DNA of 64,000 bases from Arthrobacter sp. B6 (GTDB taxonomy: Bacteria; Actinomycetota; Actinomycetes; Actinomycetales; Micrococcaceae), in contig NZ_KV467169.1 in NCBI RefSeq assembly GCF_001663775.1, positions 1 through 64,000 of the forward strand. Direction: 5' to 3'. The translations under genes were made by a program, and so were the position numbers. Positions 28,377 through 37,101 of the stretch are shown here, piece by piece (position 1 is the stretch's first letter; each line of letters opens with the position of its first letter). The notes below the pieces were generated by a model that ran no database searches, was not told where the DNA came from, and saw only the letters and a list, made by a program, of their open reading frames with translations.

Positions 28377-29222
28377 ATGGCACAGCAACCAGAGATGACG
28401 CGCCGCAGCTATCCGGCAGGTGTTCCCTGTTGGGTGGACACCCAGCAGCCGGACGTGGAGGCAGCCATGCGCTTCTACGGCGGAGTCCTGGGGTGGGAGT
28501 TCGAGGAAACTCCTTCGGCCGGTGGCACGCACAGGTACGTCATTGCCACGCTGAACGGCCAGGAGGCTGCCGCGATCACGGGCCCCGGAACCGGTGTCGC
28601 CGCATGGAACACCTACGTCTCCGTCGACGAAGCGGAGGCTGCCGTGCGCCACCTGCTCTCTGCCGGCGCAACAGTGAAATCGGCTCCTGCCGACACGGGC
28701 CCAGCAGGCGTGCAGGCTGTGCTGGCGGACCCTGAAGGCGTCGAATTCCGGATCTGGCAGGCCCGGGAGCGACTCGGCGCCCAGGCGGTCAACAGGCCCG
28801 GCGGATGGAACTTCAGCGACCTCCACACTGCAGACACCGAGGCAGCCATCGCCTTCTACACAAAGGCATTCGACTGGCAGTTCGACCACCTCGACTATGG
28901 AATTATGATCCGCCGCCCCGGATACGGGGATCACCTCGAAGCCACCGTGGACCCCAACATCAGGGCCCGTCAGGCGGGCGACCTCGCCCCCCGCGGCTTC
29001 GAGGACGCTGTCGCCTGGATTGCCTCCACGATGCCCGGTGAGCTTCCCCAGTGGCATGTGACGTTTACGGTCGCAGACCGTGACCGTGCCGTCGAGGACG
29101 CAGTGCGCCTCGGCGCCGCCGTCCTGGGGCAGGACGATACCGAGTGGACGCGCACCGCCCTGATCCGGGATCCCGGCGGAGCTGTCTTCACCGCGAGCCA
29201 GTTCACGCCACCAACCGGCTGA
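28377..29222 (+). CDS. VOC-family protein with two glyoxalase-like domains
   Basis: 281 residues from the ATG at 28377. Two tandem VOC domains: the first, about residues 10-125, has CWVDTQQPDVEAAMRFYGGV and LGWEFEET; the second, about 135-260, has SDLHTADTEAAIAFYTKAF and FDWQFDHL. Each domain shows the F-Y-x-x-x-(F/L)-W layout of beta-alpha-beta-beta-beta units. Proteins like this bind metals and small ligands and include glyoxalases, dioxygenases and resistance proteins; no specific activity can be assigned. The gene is free-standing, with its own promoter, and converges on serB. Confidence 0.83.
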   Translation: MAQQPEMTRRSYPAGVPCWVDTQQPDVEAAMRFYGGVLGWEFEETPSAGGTHRYVIATLNGQEAAAITGPGTGVAAWNTYVSVDEAEAAVRHLLSAGATVKSAPADTGPAGVQAVLADPEGVEFRIWQARERLGAQAVNRPGGWNFSDLHTADTEAAIAFYTKAFDWQFDHLDYGIMIRRPGYGDHLEATVDPNIRARQAGDLAPRGFEDAVAWIASTMPGELPQWHVTFTVADRDRAVEDAVRLGAAVLGQDDTEWTRTALIRDPGGAVFTASQFTPPTG

Positions 29223-29282
29223 GCGGGAAGGGCCCGAGGGGGACCCGCTGATTCACCCGACAGCGAGACGATGCCATGGGGC

Positions 29283-30176
29283 TCAAACTCCGGCGATGTG
29301 CCTCACGGCATCCAGGTAGGGCATGTTGACGGCGGAGTCGGCCACTGCACGGACGGCGGGCTTGGCGTTGAACGCCACCCCGATCCCCGCAGCTCCGAGC
29401 ATGTCGAGGTCGTTGGCCCCGTCACCCACGGCGATGGTGTGTTCCATCGCGACGCCCTCGGCCGCTGCCCACTCCCGCAGGTATTTTTCCTTCGCGGCCC
29501 GGTCGATGACGGCACCGAGCACCTTGCCGGTCAGGACGCCGTCGACGATTTCAAGCTCGTTGGCGATCCAGTAATCCAGGCCAAGGTCCTCGGCGATCGG
29601 ACGCAGGATCTGGTTGAAGCCGCCCGAGACCACCGCCACCACGTGTCCGGCAGCCTTGAACGCGGCCACGAGTTCGGCGGCACCCTCGCTCAGCCTCACT
29701 TCCGCACGGACGGAATCGACGACGGCGGCCGGCAGCCCGGCGAGCACGGCCACCCGCGCGTGCAGGCTCTGCGCGAAGTCCAGTTCACCGCGCATGGCCG
29801 CTTCCGTGACCGCGGCAACCTCCTCGCGCTTGCCCGCATAGGCGGCCAGGAGTTCGATGACTTCCTGCTGAATCAGCGTCGAATCAACATCCATGATCAG
29901 GAACTTCCGCGGCGCGGCGCGGAGCGCGGCAGGAACGATCGCTGTGTCCAGGCCGTCCTGCGCACCCTCCGCCACCGCATGGCGGAGGGTGGCGATGCCC
30001 GAATCCGTCCCGCCAGCGACGGCCAGCTCGGCGGTGTGGACCTCGAACCTGCTGTCCCCGCCCCGGGATTCGGACTGGAAAGTGGCGCCGCTGGCGGTCA
30101 GGATGGAGCGCAGCTGTTCAAGCTCGGAGGCAGTCAGTTTCGGGCCATAGCTGACCGCAGTCACGTTCGGAGTCAT
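29283..30176 (-). CDS. serB: Phosphoserine phosphatase SerB
   Basis: 297 residues. It hydrolyses O-phosphoserine to serine, the last step of serine synthesis. The HAD motifs are complete: MDVDSTLIQQE near residue 96 (nucleophile and acid Asp), VVSGGFNQI near 185, Lys in AAKEKYLREW, and VGDGANDLDMLGAAG near 258. The N-terminal ~85 residues (from LTASELEQL) look like a reduced ACT-type domain; the mycobacterial SerB2 is longer with two. It is divergent from an orphan ABC ATPase, 132 bp apart. The same two genes neighbour each other in Mycobacterium tuberculosis (Rv3042c, Rv3041c). Confidence 0.94.
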   Translation of the reverse strand: MTPNVTAVSYGPKLTASELEQLRSILTASGATFQSESRGGDSRFEVHTAELAVAGGTDSGIATLRHAVAEGAQDGLDTAIVPAALRAAPRKFLIMDVDSTLIQQEVIELLAAYAGKREEVAAVTEAAMRGELDFAQSLHARVAVLAGLPAAVVDSVRAEVRLSEGAAELVAAFKAAGHVVAVVSGGFNQILRPIAEDLGLDYWIANELEIVDGVLTGKVLGAVIDRAAKEKYLREWAAAEGVAMEHTIAVGDGANDLDMLGAAGIGVAFNAKPAVRAVADSAVNMPYLDAVRHIAGV

Positions 30177-30308
30177 GGCTGCAATCTTAGCCAGCGCGGG
30201 GGAAGCGGCCCGAATTCATTGCGCCTTTGCACGGGCCGGTTGTGACCCGCATCGCAGACGCCGTATCAGTTATCAGTCGGTCCCCGTTTTGTCCTAGTGT
30301 CTACTCCT

Positions 30309-31094
30309 ATGAGTGATGTTCTGGAACTGGCTTCCGTCAGCGTTGTCCGAGGCAAGAAAACCCTGCTGGACAAGGTCGACTGGCAGGTCAACGAAGGGGA
30401 ACGCTGGGTCATCCTTGGTCCGAACGGCGCAGGAAAGACGACGCTTCTCCAGATAGCCGCAGCCCGCCTGCATCCGAGCAGCGGCAAGGCCGGGATTCTC
30501 GACGAGACCTTGGGCCGCGTTGACGTTTTTGAGCTCCGTCCCCGTATCGGTCTTTCCTCAGCATCGCTCGCCACCCAGATCCCGGAGAACGAGATCGTCC
30601 TCAATGTCGTAGTCACGGCCGCGTATGGCGTGACCGGCCGTTGGCGCGAGGGATACGAGCGCGATGACGAGCGCCGTGCCTTTCGTTTGCTGAACGCCTG
30701 GGGGATGGGGCCGCTGCTCAACAGGACATTCGCAACGCTGTCCGAAGGTGAGCGCAAGCGCGTCCAGATCGCCCGCGCCCTGATGACGGATCCGGAACTG
30801 CTGCTGCTGGATGAGCCCGCCGCCGGCCTGGACCTGGGAGGGCGCGAGGAACTCGTCCACAAGCTCAGTGAACTTGCGCAGGACGAGGCCGCACCGGCCA
30901 TGGTCCTGGTCACGCACCACCTGGAGGAAGTCCCGCCGGGCTTCACTCATGCAATGTTGCTGCGTGACGGCGGCGTGATAGCTGCAGGCCCGATCTCCGA
31001 GGTCCTCACGGACGAGCACCTCACCACTACCTTTGGACTGGCCCTGGACGTGACGGAGAATTCCGGCCGCTACACCGCAACCGCCCGCCGCTAG
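30309..31094 (+). CDS. Orphan ABC ATP-binding protein
   Basis: 261 residues from the ATG at 30309. Walker A GPNGAGKTT is near residue 35, signature LSEGERKRVQIAR near 142 (Ser-Glu-Gly in place of Ser-Gly-Gly), Walker B ELLLLDEPAAGLDLG near 160 and the switch His in VTHHLEEV near 200. There is no permease nearby. The Glu in the signature and the single domain match the YlmA/ModF-like group of stand-alone ATPases. The start is close to the possible -10 TAGTGT (30295-30300), so the mRNA may be nearly leaderless. Function unknown. It is followed by the TSUP gene 18 bp later on the same strand. Confidence 0.85.
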   Translation: MSDVLELASVSVVRGKKTLLDKVDWQVNEGERWVILGPNGAGKTTLLQIAAARLHPSSGKAGILDETLGRVDVFELRPRIGLSSASLATQIPENEIVLNVVVTAAYGVTGRWREGYERDDERRAFRLLNAWGMGPLLNRTFATLSEGERKRVQIARALMTDPELLLLDEPAAGLDLGGREELVHKLSELAQDEAAPAMVLVTHHLEEVPPGFTHAMLLRDGGVIAAGPISEVLTDEHLTTTFGLALDVTENSGRYTATARR

Positions 31095-31112
31095 GCCGCG
31101 CCGCCGTCCACC

Positions 31113-31898
31113 GTGGATCTTCTCAGCAGTACCTTTGTGTTCTTTGCCGGCCTGTGGGCAGGCACCATTAATGCCGTTGTGGGATCCGGAACGCTGGTTA
31201 CGTTCCCTGTCCTGATCGCTTTGGGGGTCACCCCCGTAGTGGCATCCATGAGCAACGCCATGGGCCTGGTGGCAGGTACTGCCGCCGGTGCGTGGGGCTA
31301 CCGCCGCGAGCTCAAGGGGAGGGGACGGCAGCTCCTCAAGCTCCTGCCGGCGTCGCTCCTTGGCGGCATCACCGGCGCCTGGCTCCTCCTCCACCTCCCG
31401 GAGGAGGTCTTCCACTACGTGGCTCCCGTCCTCCTGGTACTCGCGCTGCTGATGGTGGTTTTCCAGCCCCGTCTCCAGGCGTGGGTCCGCAACCGCGAGG
31501 AAAACCCTGAACACGCCGTCCGGGACAAACAGCACGGTATCCTCCTCGTGGTGCTGGTCTATCTCGCCGGTGTTTACGGTGGCTACTTCGTCGCCGCACA
31601 GGGCATCCTGCTGGTGGGCATCCTGGGCGTGTTCCTGACCGGCACCATCCAGAACGCCAATGCCATGAAGAACATCCTGGTGCTCGGCGTCAACCTTGTC
31701 GCGGCAGTCTCCTACTTCACTTTCGCCTTTGACCGCATCAACTGGCTGGTGGTGCTTCTGATCGCGGTCAGCTCAACCATCGGCGGACTCCTCGGCTCCA
31801 AAGTAGGACGGAGACTCTCGCCCACGGTCCTCCGGGGTGTGATCTTTGCCCTCGGTTTGATGGCTTTTGGCGTCATGGTCGCCAATCTGCTGAAATAA
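31113..31898 (+). CDS. TSUP / TauE-SafE family membrane permease
   Basis: 261 residues, GTG start, eight hydrophobic segments. The N-terminal repeat GLWAGTINAVVGSGTLVTFP (about 13-32) is the family signature, and the second half carries the parallel YLAGVYGGYFVAAQGILLVG near 150. TSUP proteins move sulfite, sulfonates, sulfoacetate or other anions; the substrate is not deducible. It is 18 bp after the ABC ATPase and 7 bp before the SpoU gene, so probably the three are one transcript. Confidence 0.9.
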   Translation: MDLLSSTFVFFAGLWAGTINAVVGSGTLVTFPVLIALGVTPVVASMSNAMGLVAGTAAGAWGYRRELKGRGRQLLKLLPASLLGGITGAWLLLHLPEEVFHYVAPVLLVLALLMVVFQPRLQAWVRNREENPEHAVRDKQHGILLVVLVYLAGVYGGYFVAAQGILLVGILGVFLTGTIQNANAMKNILVLGVNLVAAVSYFTFAFDRINWLVVLLIAVSSTIGGLLGSKVGRRLSPTVLRGVIFALGLMAFGVMVANLLK

Positions 31899-31905
31899 TC
31901 AGCCG

Positions 31906-32715
31906 GTGCCCATCCACTACCTCGAATCGGCCCGGGATCCCCGGGTGTCGGACTACACCCAACTGACAGATGTCCATTTGCGGAAGCTCCGCGAGCCTGC
32001 GGAAGGCATGTACATCGCCGAGTCCTCGCGTGTACTGCGGCGAGCCCTGGCCGCTGGCCACCGGCCCCGCTCCTTCTTCCTCGCCGAGAAATGGCTGGCG
32101 GACCTCCGCGATGTCCTGGACGCCTATCCGGATGTCCCGGCCTTCATCGGCCACGCTTCGCTGCTGGAGGAGATCACCGGCTTCCACCTGCACCGCGGGG
32201 CCATGGCAGCGATGGAACGGCCGGCGCCCGTTCCGCTTGGCGAACTGCTGGATGGGGCCCGCCGGGTGGCTGTCCTGGAAGACATCGTCGACCACACCAA
32301 CGTGGGGGCGATTTTCAGGTCGGCGGCTGCGCTGGACATCGACGCCGTCCTGGTGTCGCCGAGGTGCGGGGACCCGCTCTACCGCCGAAGTGTCCGCGTC
32401 AGCATGGGTACCGTCTTCCAAGTCCCGTGGGCGCGGCTGGAGTCCTGGCCGCAGGATCTTTCCCTTCTCAAAGAACATGGCTTCACCGTGGCGGCCCTGG
32501 AACTGACCCGGGACGCGGTCGACGTGGACGACCTTGCCGCCCGGAATCCGGACCGGCTTGCCCTGGTGCTCGGCACTGAGGGTGCGGGCATGAGCGCCGA
32601 GACACTCGCCGCCGTCGACCTGGCCGTTAAAATCCCCATGCGGGAGGGCGTGGACTCGCTTAACGTGGCTGCGGCGTCGGCCGTGGCTTTCTGGGAGCTC
32701 AGGCCACGGGCGTAG
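31906..32715 (+). CDS. SpoU/TrmH-family RNA 2'-O-methyltransferase
   Basis: 269 residues, GTG start. It has an N-terminal substrate-recognition half and a C-terminal trefoil-knot methyltransferase: motif 1 LEDIVDHTNVGAIFRSAA near residue 123, motif 2 LALVLGTEGAGM near 220, motif 3 IPMREGVDSLNVAAASAVAF near 245. These motifs bind S-adenosylmethionine. It methylates a ribose in rRNA or tRNA; which site cannot be told. It follows the TSUP gene by 7 bp. Confidence 0.9.
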   Translation: MPIHYLESARDPRVSDYTQLTDVHLRKLREPAEGMYIAESSRVLRRALAAGHRPRSFFLAEKWLADLRDVLDAYPDVPAFIGHASLLEEITGFHLHRGAMAAMERPAPVPLGELLDGARRVAVLEDIVDHTNVGAIFRSAAALDIDAVLVSPRCGDPLYRRSVRVSMGTVFQVPWARLESWPQDLSLLKEHGFTVAALELTRDAVDVDDLAARNPDRLALVLGTEGAGMSAETLAAVDLAVKIPMREGVDSLNVAAASAVAFWELRPRA

Positions 32716-32777
32716 ACCCCGTCACGCAGCTTTATGTCGCGGACGGCGGCCGTTAGCTTCGGACGCCGGTGATCCGC

Positions 32778-32889
32778 TATTATTGGTAGCTGGCCGCAAA
32801 GCTGTACTGCTGTTGCTGTTGCAGACCGCGGCCATCCCACTCATACCTGGCAGCTGGCAAAATCCAGTTGTGCGAACAAAGGTCCCATT
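32778..32889 (+). promoter_or_regulatory. Promoter -10 and structured leader of rpmE2 (L31)
   Basis: A -10 like TATTAT is at 32778-32783. The expected transcript contains a 7-bp helix TGGCCGC (32791-32797) with GCGGCCA (32828-32834), a second hairpin CTGG (32854-32857) / CCAG (32864-32867), then AAAGG 7 nt before the ATG. The layout suits an autoregulatory ribosomal-protein leader. Leaders for actinobacterial L31 have been predicted by comparative genomics; I cannot confirm that this one belongs to them. Confidence 0.5.
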
Positions 32890-33147
32890 ATGAAGTCTGA
32901 TATCCACCCGAAGTACGAAGCTGTTGTTTTCAACGACTTGGCTTCCGGCGTCAAGTTCCTGACCAAGTCCACCGTGTCTTCCAAGAAGACCATTGAGTGG
33001 GAAGACGGAAACACCTACCCGGTCATCGACGTCGAAATCTCCTCCGAGTCCCACCCGTTCTACACGGGCAAGCAGCGCATCATGGACTCTGCAGGCCGCG
33101 TCGAGCGCTTCAACGCTCGCTTCAAGGGCTTCGGCGGCAAGAAGTAA
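32890..33147 (+). CDS. rpmE2: 50S ribosomal protein L31 type B
   Basis: 85 residues ([20 protein letters not shown] and [20 protein letters not shown]). The zinc-binding Cys residues of the C+ form are absent, so this is the zinc-independent type B. Such paralogues often replace the zinc form when zinc is scarce, under Zur control; I see no clear Zur box. AAAGG lies 7 bp before the ATG, and a strong terminator follows, so it is a single-gene unit. Confidence 0.97.
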   Translation: MKSDIHPKYEAVVFNDLASGVKFLTKSTVSSKKTIEWEDGNTYPVIDVEISSESHPFYTGKQRIMDSAGRVERFNARFKGFGGKK

Positions 33148-33169
33148 TTCACCCCCAAGGTTCTTTGGA

Positions 33170-33201
33170 AAAGCCCGCACCGGCAACGGTGCGGGCTTTT
33201 T
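33170..33201 (+). terminator. Rho-independent terminator of rpmE2
   Basis: A 12-bp perfect stem (33170-33181 AAAGCCCGCACC with 33188-33199), 6-nt loop, ending in TTTTT. Confidence 0.92.
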
Positions 33202-33252
33202 GCGTTTGCTGGTTCCGCGTCTCCGGCTGGGATGTGGGGCAGGATGGAAGGC

Positions 33253-34344
33253 ATGACTGACACGCCGATACCCGCTGACGATCCCCCCGGCCGCCACCAC
33301 GGCGAGTACAAAGTTCCCGGTGGCAAGTTCGTGGTGGTGGATCTCGACGTCGAGGACGGACTCCTCACCCGCGTATCAGTCAGCGGCGATTTCTTCCTGG
33401 AACCCGATGAGGCTCTCCTGGACATCAACCGCGCCCTCACCGGGCTCCCGGAAACCACGACGGCGGCTGAGCTGTCCGCCGCCGTCACTGCCTCGCTGCC
33501 TCCCGGCGCAGTCCTGTTCGGCTTTTCGGCCGACGCAGTGGCCATCACCGTGCGCCGCGCCCTGGCCAGGGCAACGTCCTGGTCCGACCATCACTGGAAC
33601 ATCCTTTCCCCCACGGTGCTGCCCACCCACGTCAACGTCGCCCTGGACGAGGTGCTGACCGAAGAGGTCGGCGCCGGCCGCCGCAACCCCACGCTGCGGT
33701 TCTGGGACTGGGAGGAACCGTCCGTGGTGATCGGCAGCTTCCAGTCCGTCCGCAACGAACTGGATCCCGACGGCGTCGCCCGGCACGGCATCACCGTGGT
33801 CCGCCGCATCAGTGGCGGCGGTGCGATGTTCATGGAGGCAGGCAACTGCATCACGTATTCGTTGTACCTGCCGCAGACCCTCGTGGACGGGATCAGCTTC
33901 GCCGACTCGTACGCGTTCCTGGACGCCTGGGTGATGTCCGCACTCGAGAAAATCGGGGTCACGGCGTTTTACGTGCCCCTGAACGACATCGCCACGGACC
34001 AGGGCAAGATCGGTGGCGCCGCGCAGAAGAGACTGGCCAACGGCGGCATGCTGCACCACGTCACCATGAGCTATGACATCGACGCGGACAAGATGGTGGA
34101 AGTGCTGCGCATCGGCAAGGAAAAGCTCTCGGATAAAGGAACCCGCAGCGCCAAGAAACGGGTGGATCCGCTCCGCCGGCAGACCGGGCTGGCCCGCACG
34201 GAGATCATCGCCGCGATGATGGACGTGTTCAGTGAACGCTATGCAGCCACCCCGTCGGAACTGACCGCCGCCGAGCTGGACGCCGCGCGCGACCGGGTGG
34301 CTACAAAGTTCGGCACCGAGGAGTGGCTGCACCGCGTTCCCTAG
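33253..34344 (+). CDS. Lipoate-protein ligase family protein with N-terminal accessory domain
   Basis: 363 residues from the ATG at 33253 (AGGATGGAAGG upstream). The first ~85 residues (HHGEYKVPGGKFVVVDLDVE, FFLEPDEALLDINRALTG) look like the small LplA C-terminal accessory domain, here placed before the catalytic domain. The catalytic part (about 110-330) has VVRRISGGGAMFMEAGN and NDIATDQGKIGGAAQKR with the ligase lysine. It attaches lipoate, or an intermediate, to E2 subunits or GcvH. The domain order is reversed relative to Escherichia coli LplA. The gene is flanked by the rpmE2 terminator and a strong shared terminator with pepN. Confidence 0.85.
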   Translation: MTDTPIPADDPPGRHHGEYKVPGGKFVVVDLDVEDGLLTRVSVSGDFFLEPDEALLDINRALTGLPETTTAAELSAAVTASLPPGAVLFGFSADAVAITVRRALARATSWSDHHWNILSPTVLPTHVNVALDEVLTEEVGAGRRNPTLRFWDWEEPSVVIGSFQSVRNELDPDGVARHGITVVRRISGGGAMFMEAGNCITYSLYLPQTLVDGISFADSYAFLDAWVMSALEKIGVTAFYVPLNDIATDQGKIGGAAQKRLANGGMLHHVTMSYDIDADKMVEVLRIGKEKLSDKGTRSAKKRVDPLRRQTGLARTEIIAAMMDVFSERYAATPSELTAAELDAARDRVATKFGTEEWLHRVP

Positions 34345-34350
34345 ATCCGT

Positions 34351-34398
34351 TGCTCCGTAACTGCCGTTATCGCCGGTCAAAAGGGCAGTTACGGAGCA
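34351..34398. terminator. Bidirectional terminator between lipoate ligase and pepN
   Basis: A perfect 15-bp stem (34351-34365 TGCTCCGTAACTGCC with 34384-34398) with an 18-nt loop. The pepN stop codon (34389-34391) lies inside the right arm, so the hairpin serves both convergent genes. Confidence 0.75.
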
Positions 34399-37028
34399 CT
34401 CGACGGTGTTGAGGCAAGAGCCTGTGCGGTGAGCGCCCGGACCAGGTGGCTGCGCTGTTCCACGATGATCCTGCGCAGGGCCCGTGGGGCGTCGTCATTC
34501 GCCTCCAGCCAGGTATCCGTGCGGAGCACCACGGCGTGCTGCTCCGGCAGTGTCCCCGCCGGAAGGTCCTGCGCCATGGGGTAGAGGCCGCGGACGATCC
34601 TGCTGGCGATTTCAATGCTCCGGTTGTCCCAGACGCTGCGAAGGCAGTCGTAGTACGGCCCGATGTAGGGTTCCAGCAGCGCGGAGGGCGCTGTGGTGAA
34701 GCCCGCGATAGTGGCGCTGAGGAGCTGGTTCGACAACTCCGTCCCCTCAACGGCTGCCTTCCAGGCAGCCGCTTTGACATCAGGATCCGGACGGGCGGCC
34801 AGGGCGGTCGCGTGGCCGGTCCGGCCCGAAGCGGTGGTATCCCGTCCCAGCTCAGCATCCAGTTCTCCCTCGGTGGCCTGGCCGTGTGCTGCCAGCGCAT
34901 GCCACAGGCTCCAGCGCAGGTCCGCGTCAACAGCGAGGCCGTCCACGTCAACCGTGCCGTCCAGCAGGCCCCTGAGCCGGGGGAGGAGCGCGGCCTCATG
35001 GCGGCTGACGGCAGCCACCGTCCGTGCCCACGCGAGCTGGTGGTCTGATCCAGGGGCGGCCAGCCCCAGTTGGCTGTCCGCGGCTGCCAGGAAATCCCTG
35101 CGCACGGCGTCCCGCCCGGCTGCGGCGGTATACCGTTCGACGGCGGTGCTTGCGTTGTCGAGGATGTTCAGCAACACGCCGATCCCGGTTTCGGAGGGCC
35201 CAAACGCCTTCACCGCGTCCACGTACCGGGCGGCCGGGCTCTCGCCGTCGCGGGCGGAGTTCCACAGGGCGGTCCAGCAGAGGGCACGCGCCATGGGGTC
35301 GGTAATCCTGTCCAGGGAAGCACGGGCGGTGGCTTCGGACGCTGCGTCCAGCCGTACTTTGGCGTACGTAAGGTCGTCGTCATTCACCAGGAGCAGTGCC
35401 GGCCGCTGTTGGCCGACGAGTTCCGGGAGCTCCGTCCGGGTCCCCGTGACATCTGTTTCGACACTGTCCGTCCGGACCAGGGCACCGTCGGCGTCGAAGT
35501 TGTAGGAGCCCACACGCAGCCGGTGTGGGCGAAGCTCAACACGTCCGCTGACTGGGTCCACGGCATCCTGGACGATTGTCACCGTGCCGAGTCCGCCGTC
35601 GTCCCCGGCCGCATCCGGGACGACTTCCACCGACAGCGTGGACATCCCGGACGTCTGCAGCCAGGAGGCTGCCCAGCCGGCCAGGTCGCGGCCGGAAGAA
35701 GCGCTCAGGGCCTTCAGGAGATCCGCCAGCGTGGTGTTTCCATAAGCGTGGTCGCGGAAATACTGCCGCGAGCCGGCGATGAACGCGTCGAACCCCACGT
35801 ACGCCACCAGCTGCTTGAGAACGGACGCACCCTTGGCGTAGGTGATGCCGTCAAAGTTCTGCTTTGCGGCTTCGAGGTCGGGGATGTCCGCAACGATCGG
35901 GTGCGTCGTGGGCAGCTGGTCCTGGACATAGGCCCAGGCCTTGCGTTTGTTCGCGAAGTTCACCCAGGCGGTATCCCAGTCAGTCGCCCGGTCGACGCCG
36001 AGGGTTCCCATGTAGTCGGCAAACGACTCCTTGAGCCACAGGTCGTCCCACCACTGCATGGTGACGAGGTCGCCGAACCACATGTGGGCCATCTCGTGCA
36101 TCAGAGTGTTCGCGCGCGCCTGGTATTGGGAATCGGTGGCGCGGGACGTGAACACGTAGCTTTCGGTGAAGGTGACCATGCCCGGGTTCTCCATCGCGCC
36201 AAGGTTGTACTCGGGAACGAACGCCTGGTCGTATTTCCCCCACGGGTAGGGAAAGTCGAAGAGCCGGCTGAAGAAGTCCAGCCCGCTCTTGGTCAGGCGG
36301 AACAGTTCAGCGGCATCGAAGGATTCCGCCATGGAGGCCCGGCAGTAGAGTGCAAGCGGCACCTCCAGCGGCGTGCCGTCGTCGAGGGTGGTGCTCCACT
36401 GGTCCTGGGTTTTGAAGTACGGCCCGGCGAGCACGGTGGTGATGTACGTGGACATGGGCCGGGTGGTGGCGAAGTCCCAGCGGCTCGTGGCCGGATCGCT
36501 GGTCAACTGCGTGCGGGCGGCCTCGACCCCGTTGGAGGCCACTTCCCAGCCCGAGGGCGCCATGACGTGGAACGTGAATTCGGCTTTGAGGTCCGGCTGC
36601 TCAAAGTTGGCGAACACCCGACGGGCATCGGCGGGCTCGTACTGCGTGTAGAGGTAGCACTGGCCGTCGGCCGGATCCACAAAGCGGTGCATGCCCTCGC
36701 CGGAACGGCTGTACAGGGCGGTTCCGGTCACCGTTACCTGGTTTTCTGCCTGCAGGTTGTCCAGCCGAATCCGCGAGCCGTCAACAATATCGGCAACCCG
36801 CAGCCCTTTTCCATTGAGGAAAACGCTGTGGATGTCGCCGGCAATAAAATCCAAAAATGCGGACTGGCCCGGCTCAGCGGCGGAGAAACTGATGATGCTG
36901 CGGCTTGTATATCCCGTAACGTCGGGATCCGCTGCCTGCCGCACGTCCAGGGACACATCGTAGCTGTGGGTCGTGATCAGGGCTGACCGTTGCGCGGCTT
37001 CCGTGCGCTGCAGATTCTCATGTGACAC
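34389..37028 (-). CDS. pepN: Aminopeptidase N
   Basis: 879 residues, GTG start at 37028. M1-family zinc aminopeptidase removing N-terminal residues in the cytosol. GAMENPGMVTF is near residue 285, the zinc motif HEMAHMWFGD near 315 with the third ligand Glu in LWLKESFADY, and the conserved Tyr follows in FDGITYAKGASVL. The C-terminal ~400 residues are the ERAP1-like helical domain. Length and order match the actinobacterial PepN. No signal peptide. It lies head to tail after yeiH-type gene on the same strand, 73 bp apart, and is presumably expressed on its own. Confidence 0.95.
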   Translation of the reverse strand: MSHENLQRTEAAQRSALITTHSYDVSLDVRQAADPDVTGYTSRSIISFSAAEPGQSAFLDFIAGDIHSVFLNGKGLRVADIVDGSRIRLDNLQAENQVTVTGTALYSRSGEGMHRFVDPADGQCYLYTQYEPADARRVFANFEQPDLKAEFTFHVMAPSGWEVASNGVEAARTQLTSDPATSRWDFATTRPMSTYITTVLAGPYFKTQDQWSTTLDDGTPLEVPLALYCRASMAESFDAAELFRLTKSGLDFFSRLFDFPYPWGKYDQAFVPEYNLGAMENPGMVTFTESYVFTSRATDSQYQARANTLMHEMAHMWFGDLVTMQWWDDLWLKESFADYMGTLGVDRATDWDTAWVNFANKRKAWAYVQDQLPTTHPIVADIPDLEAAKQNFDGITYAKGASVLKQLVAYVGFDAFIAGSRQYFRDHAYGNTTLADLLKALSASSGRDLAGWAASWLQTSGMSTLSVEVVPDAAGDDGGLGTVTIVQDAVDPVSGRVELRPHRLRVGSYNFDADGALVRTDSVETDVTGTRTELPELVGQQRPALLLVNDDDLTYAKVRLDAASEATARASLDRITDPMARALCWTALWNSARDGESPAARYVDAVKAFGPSETGIGVLLNILDNASTAVERYTAAAGRDAVRRDFLAAADSQLGLAAPGSDHQLAWARTVAAVSRHEAALLPRLRGLLDGTVDVDGLAVDADLRWSLWHALAAHGQATEGELDAELGRDTTASGRTGHATALAARPDPDVKAAAWKAAVEGTELSNQLLSATIAGFTTAPSALLEPYIGPYYDCLRSVWDNRSIEIASRIVRGLYPMAQDLPAGTLPEQHAVVLRTDTWLEANDDAPRALRRIIVEQRSHLVRALTAQALASTPSSAP

Positions 37029-37101
37029 TCCGCTATCTAATCACGGGACCCAGCCCGCCGTTCACCGCCGGTTCCCTACCCGGCGGCGGGCCGGCGCGGG
37101 C

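Noticed and set aside
32716..32889. A Zur box upstream of rpmE2
   Set aside because: No AT-rich inverted repeat of the actinobacterial Zur type is visible.
35070..36986. A 638-codon open frame on the plus strand opposite pepN
   Set aside because: It lies wholly within pepN, whose zinc and GAMEN motifs are intact on the other strand.
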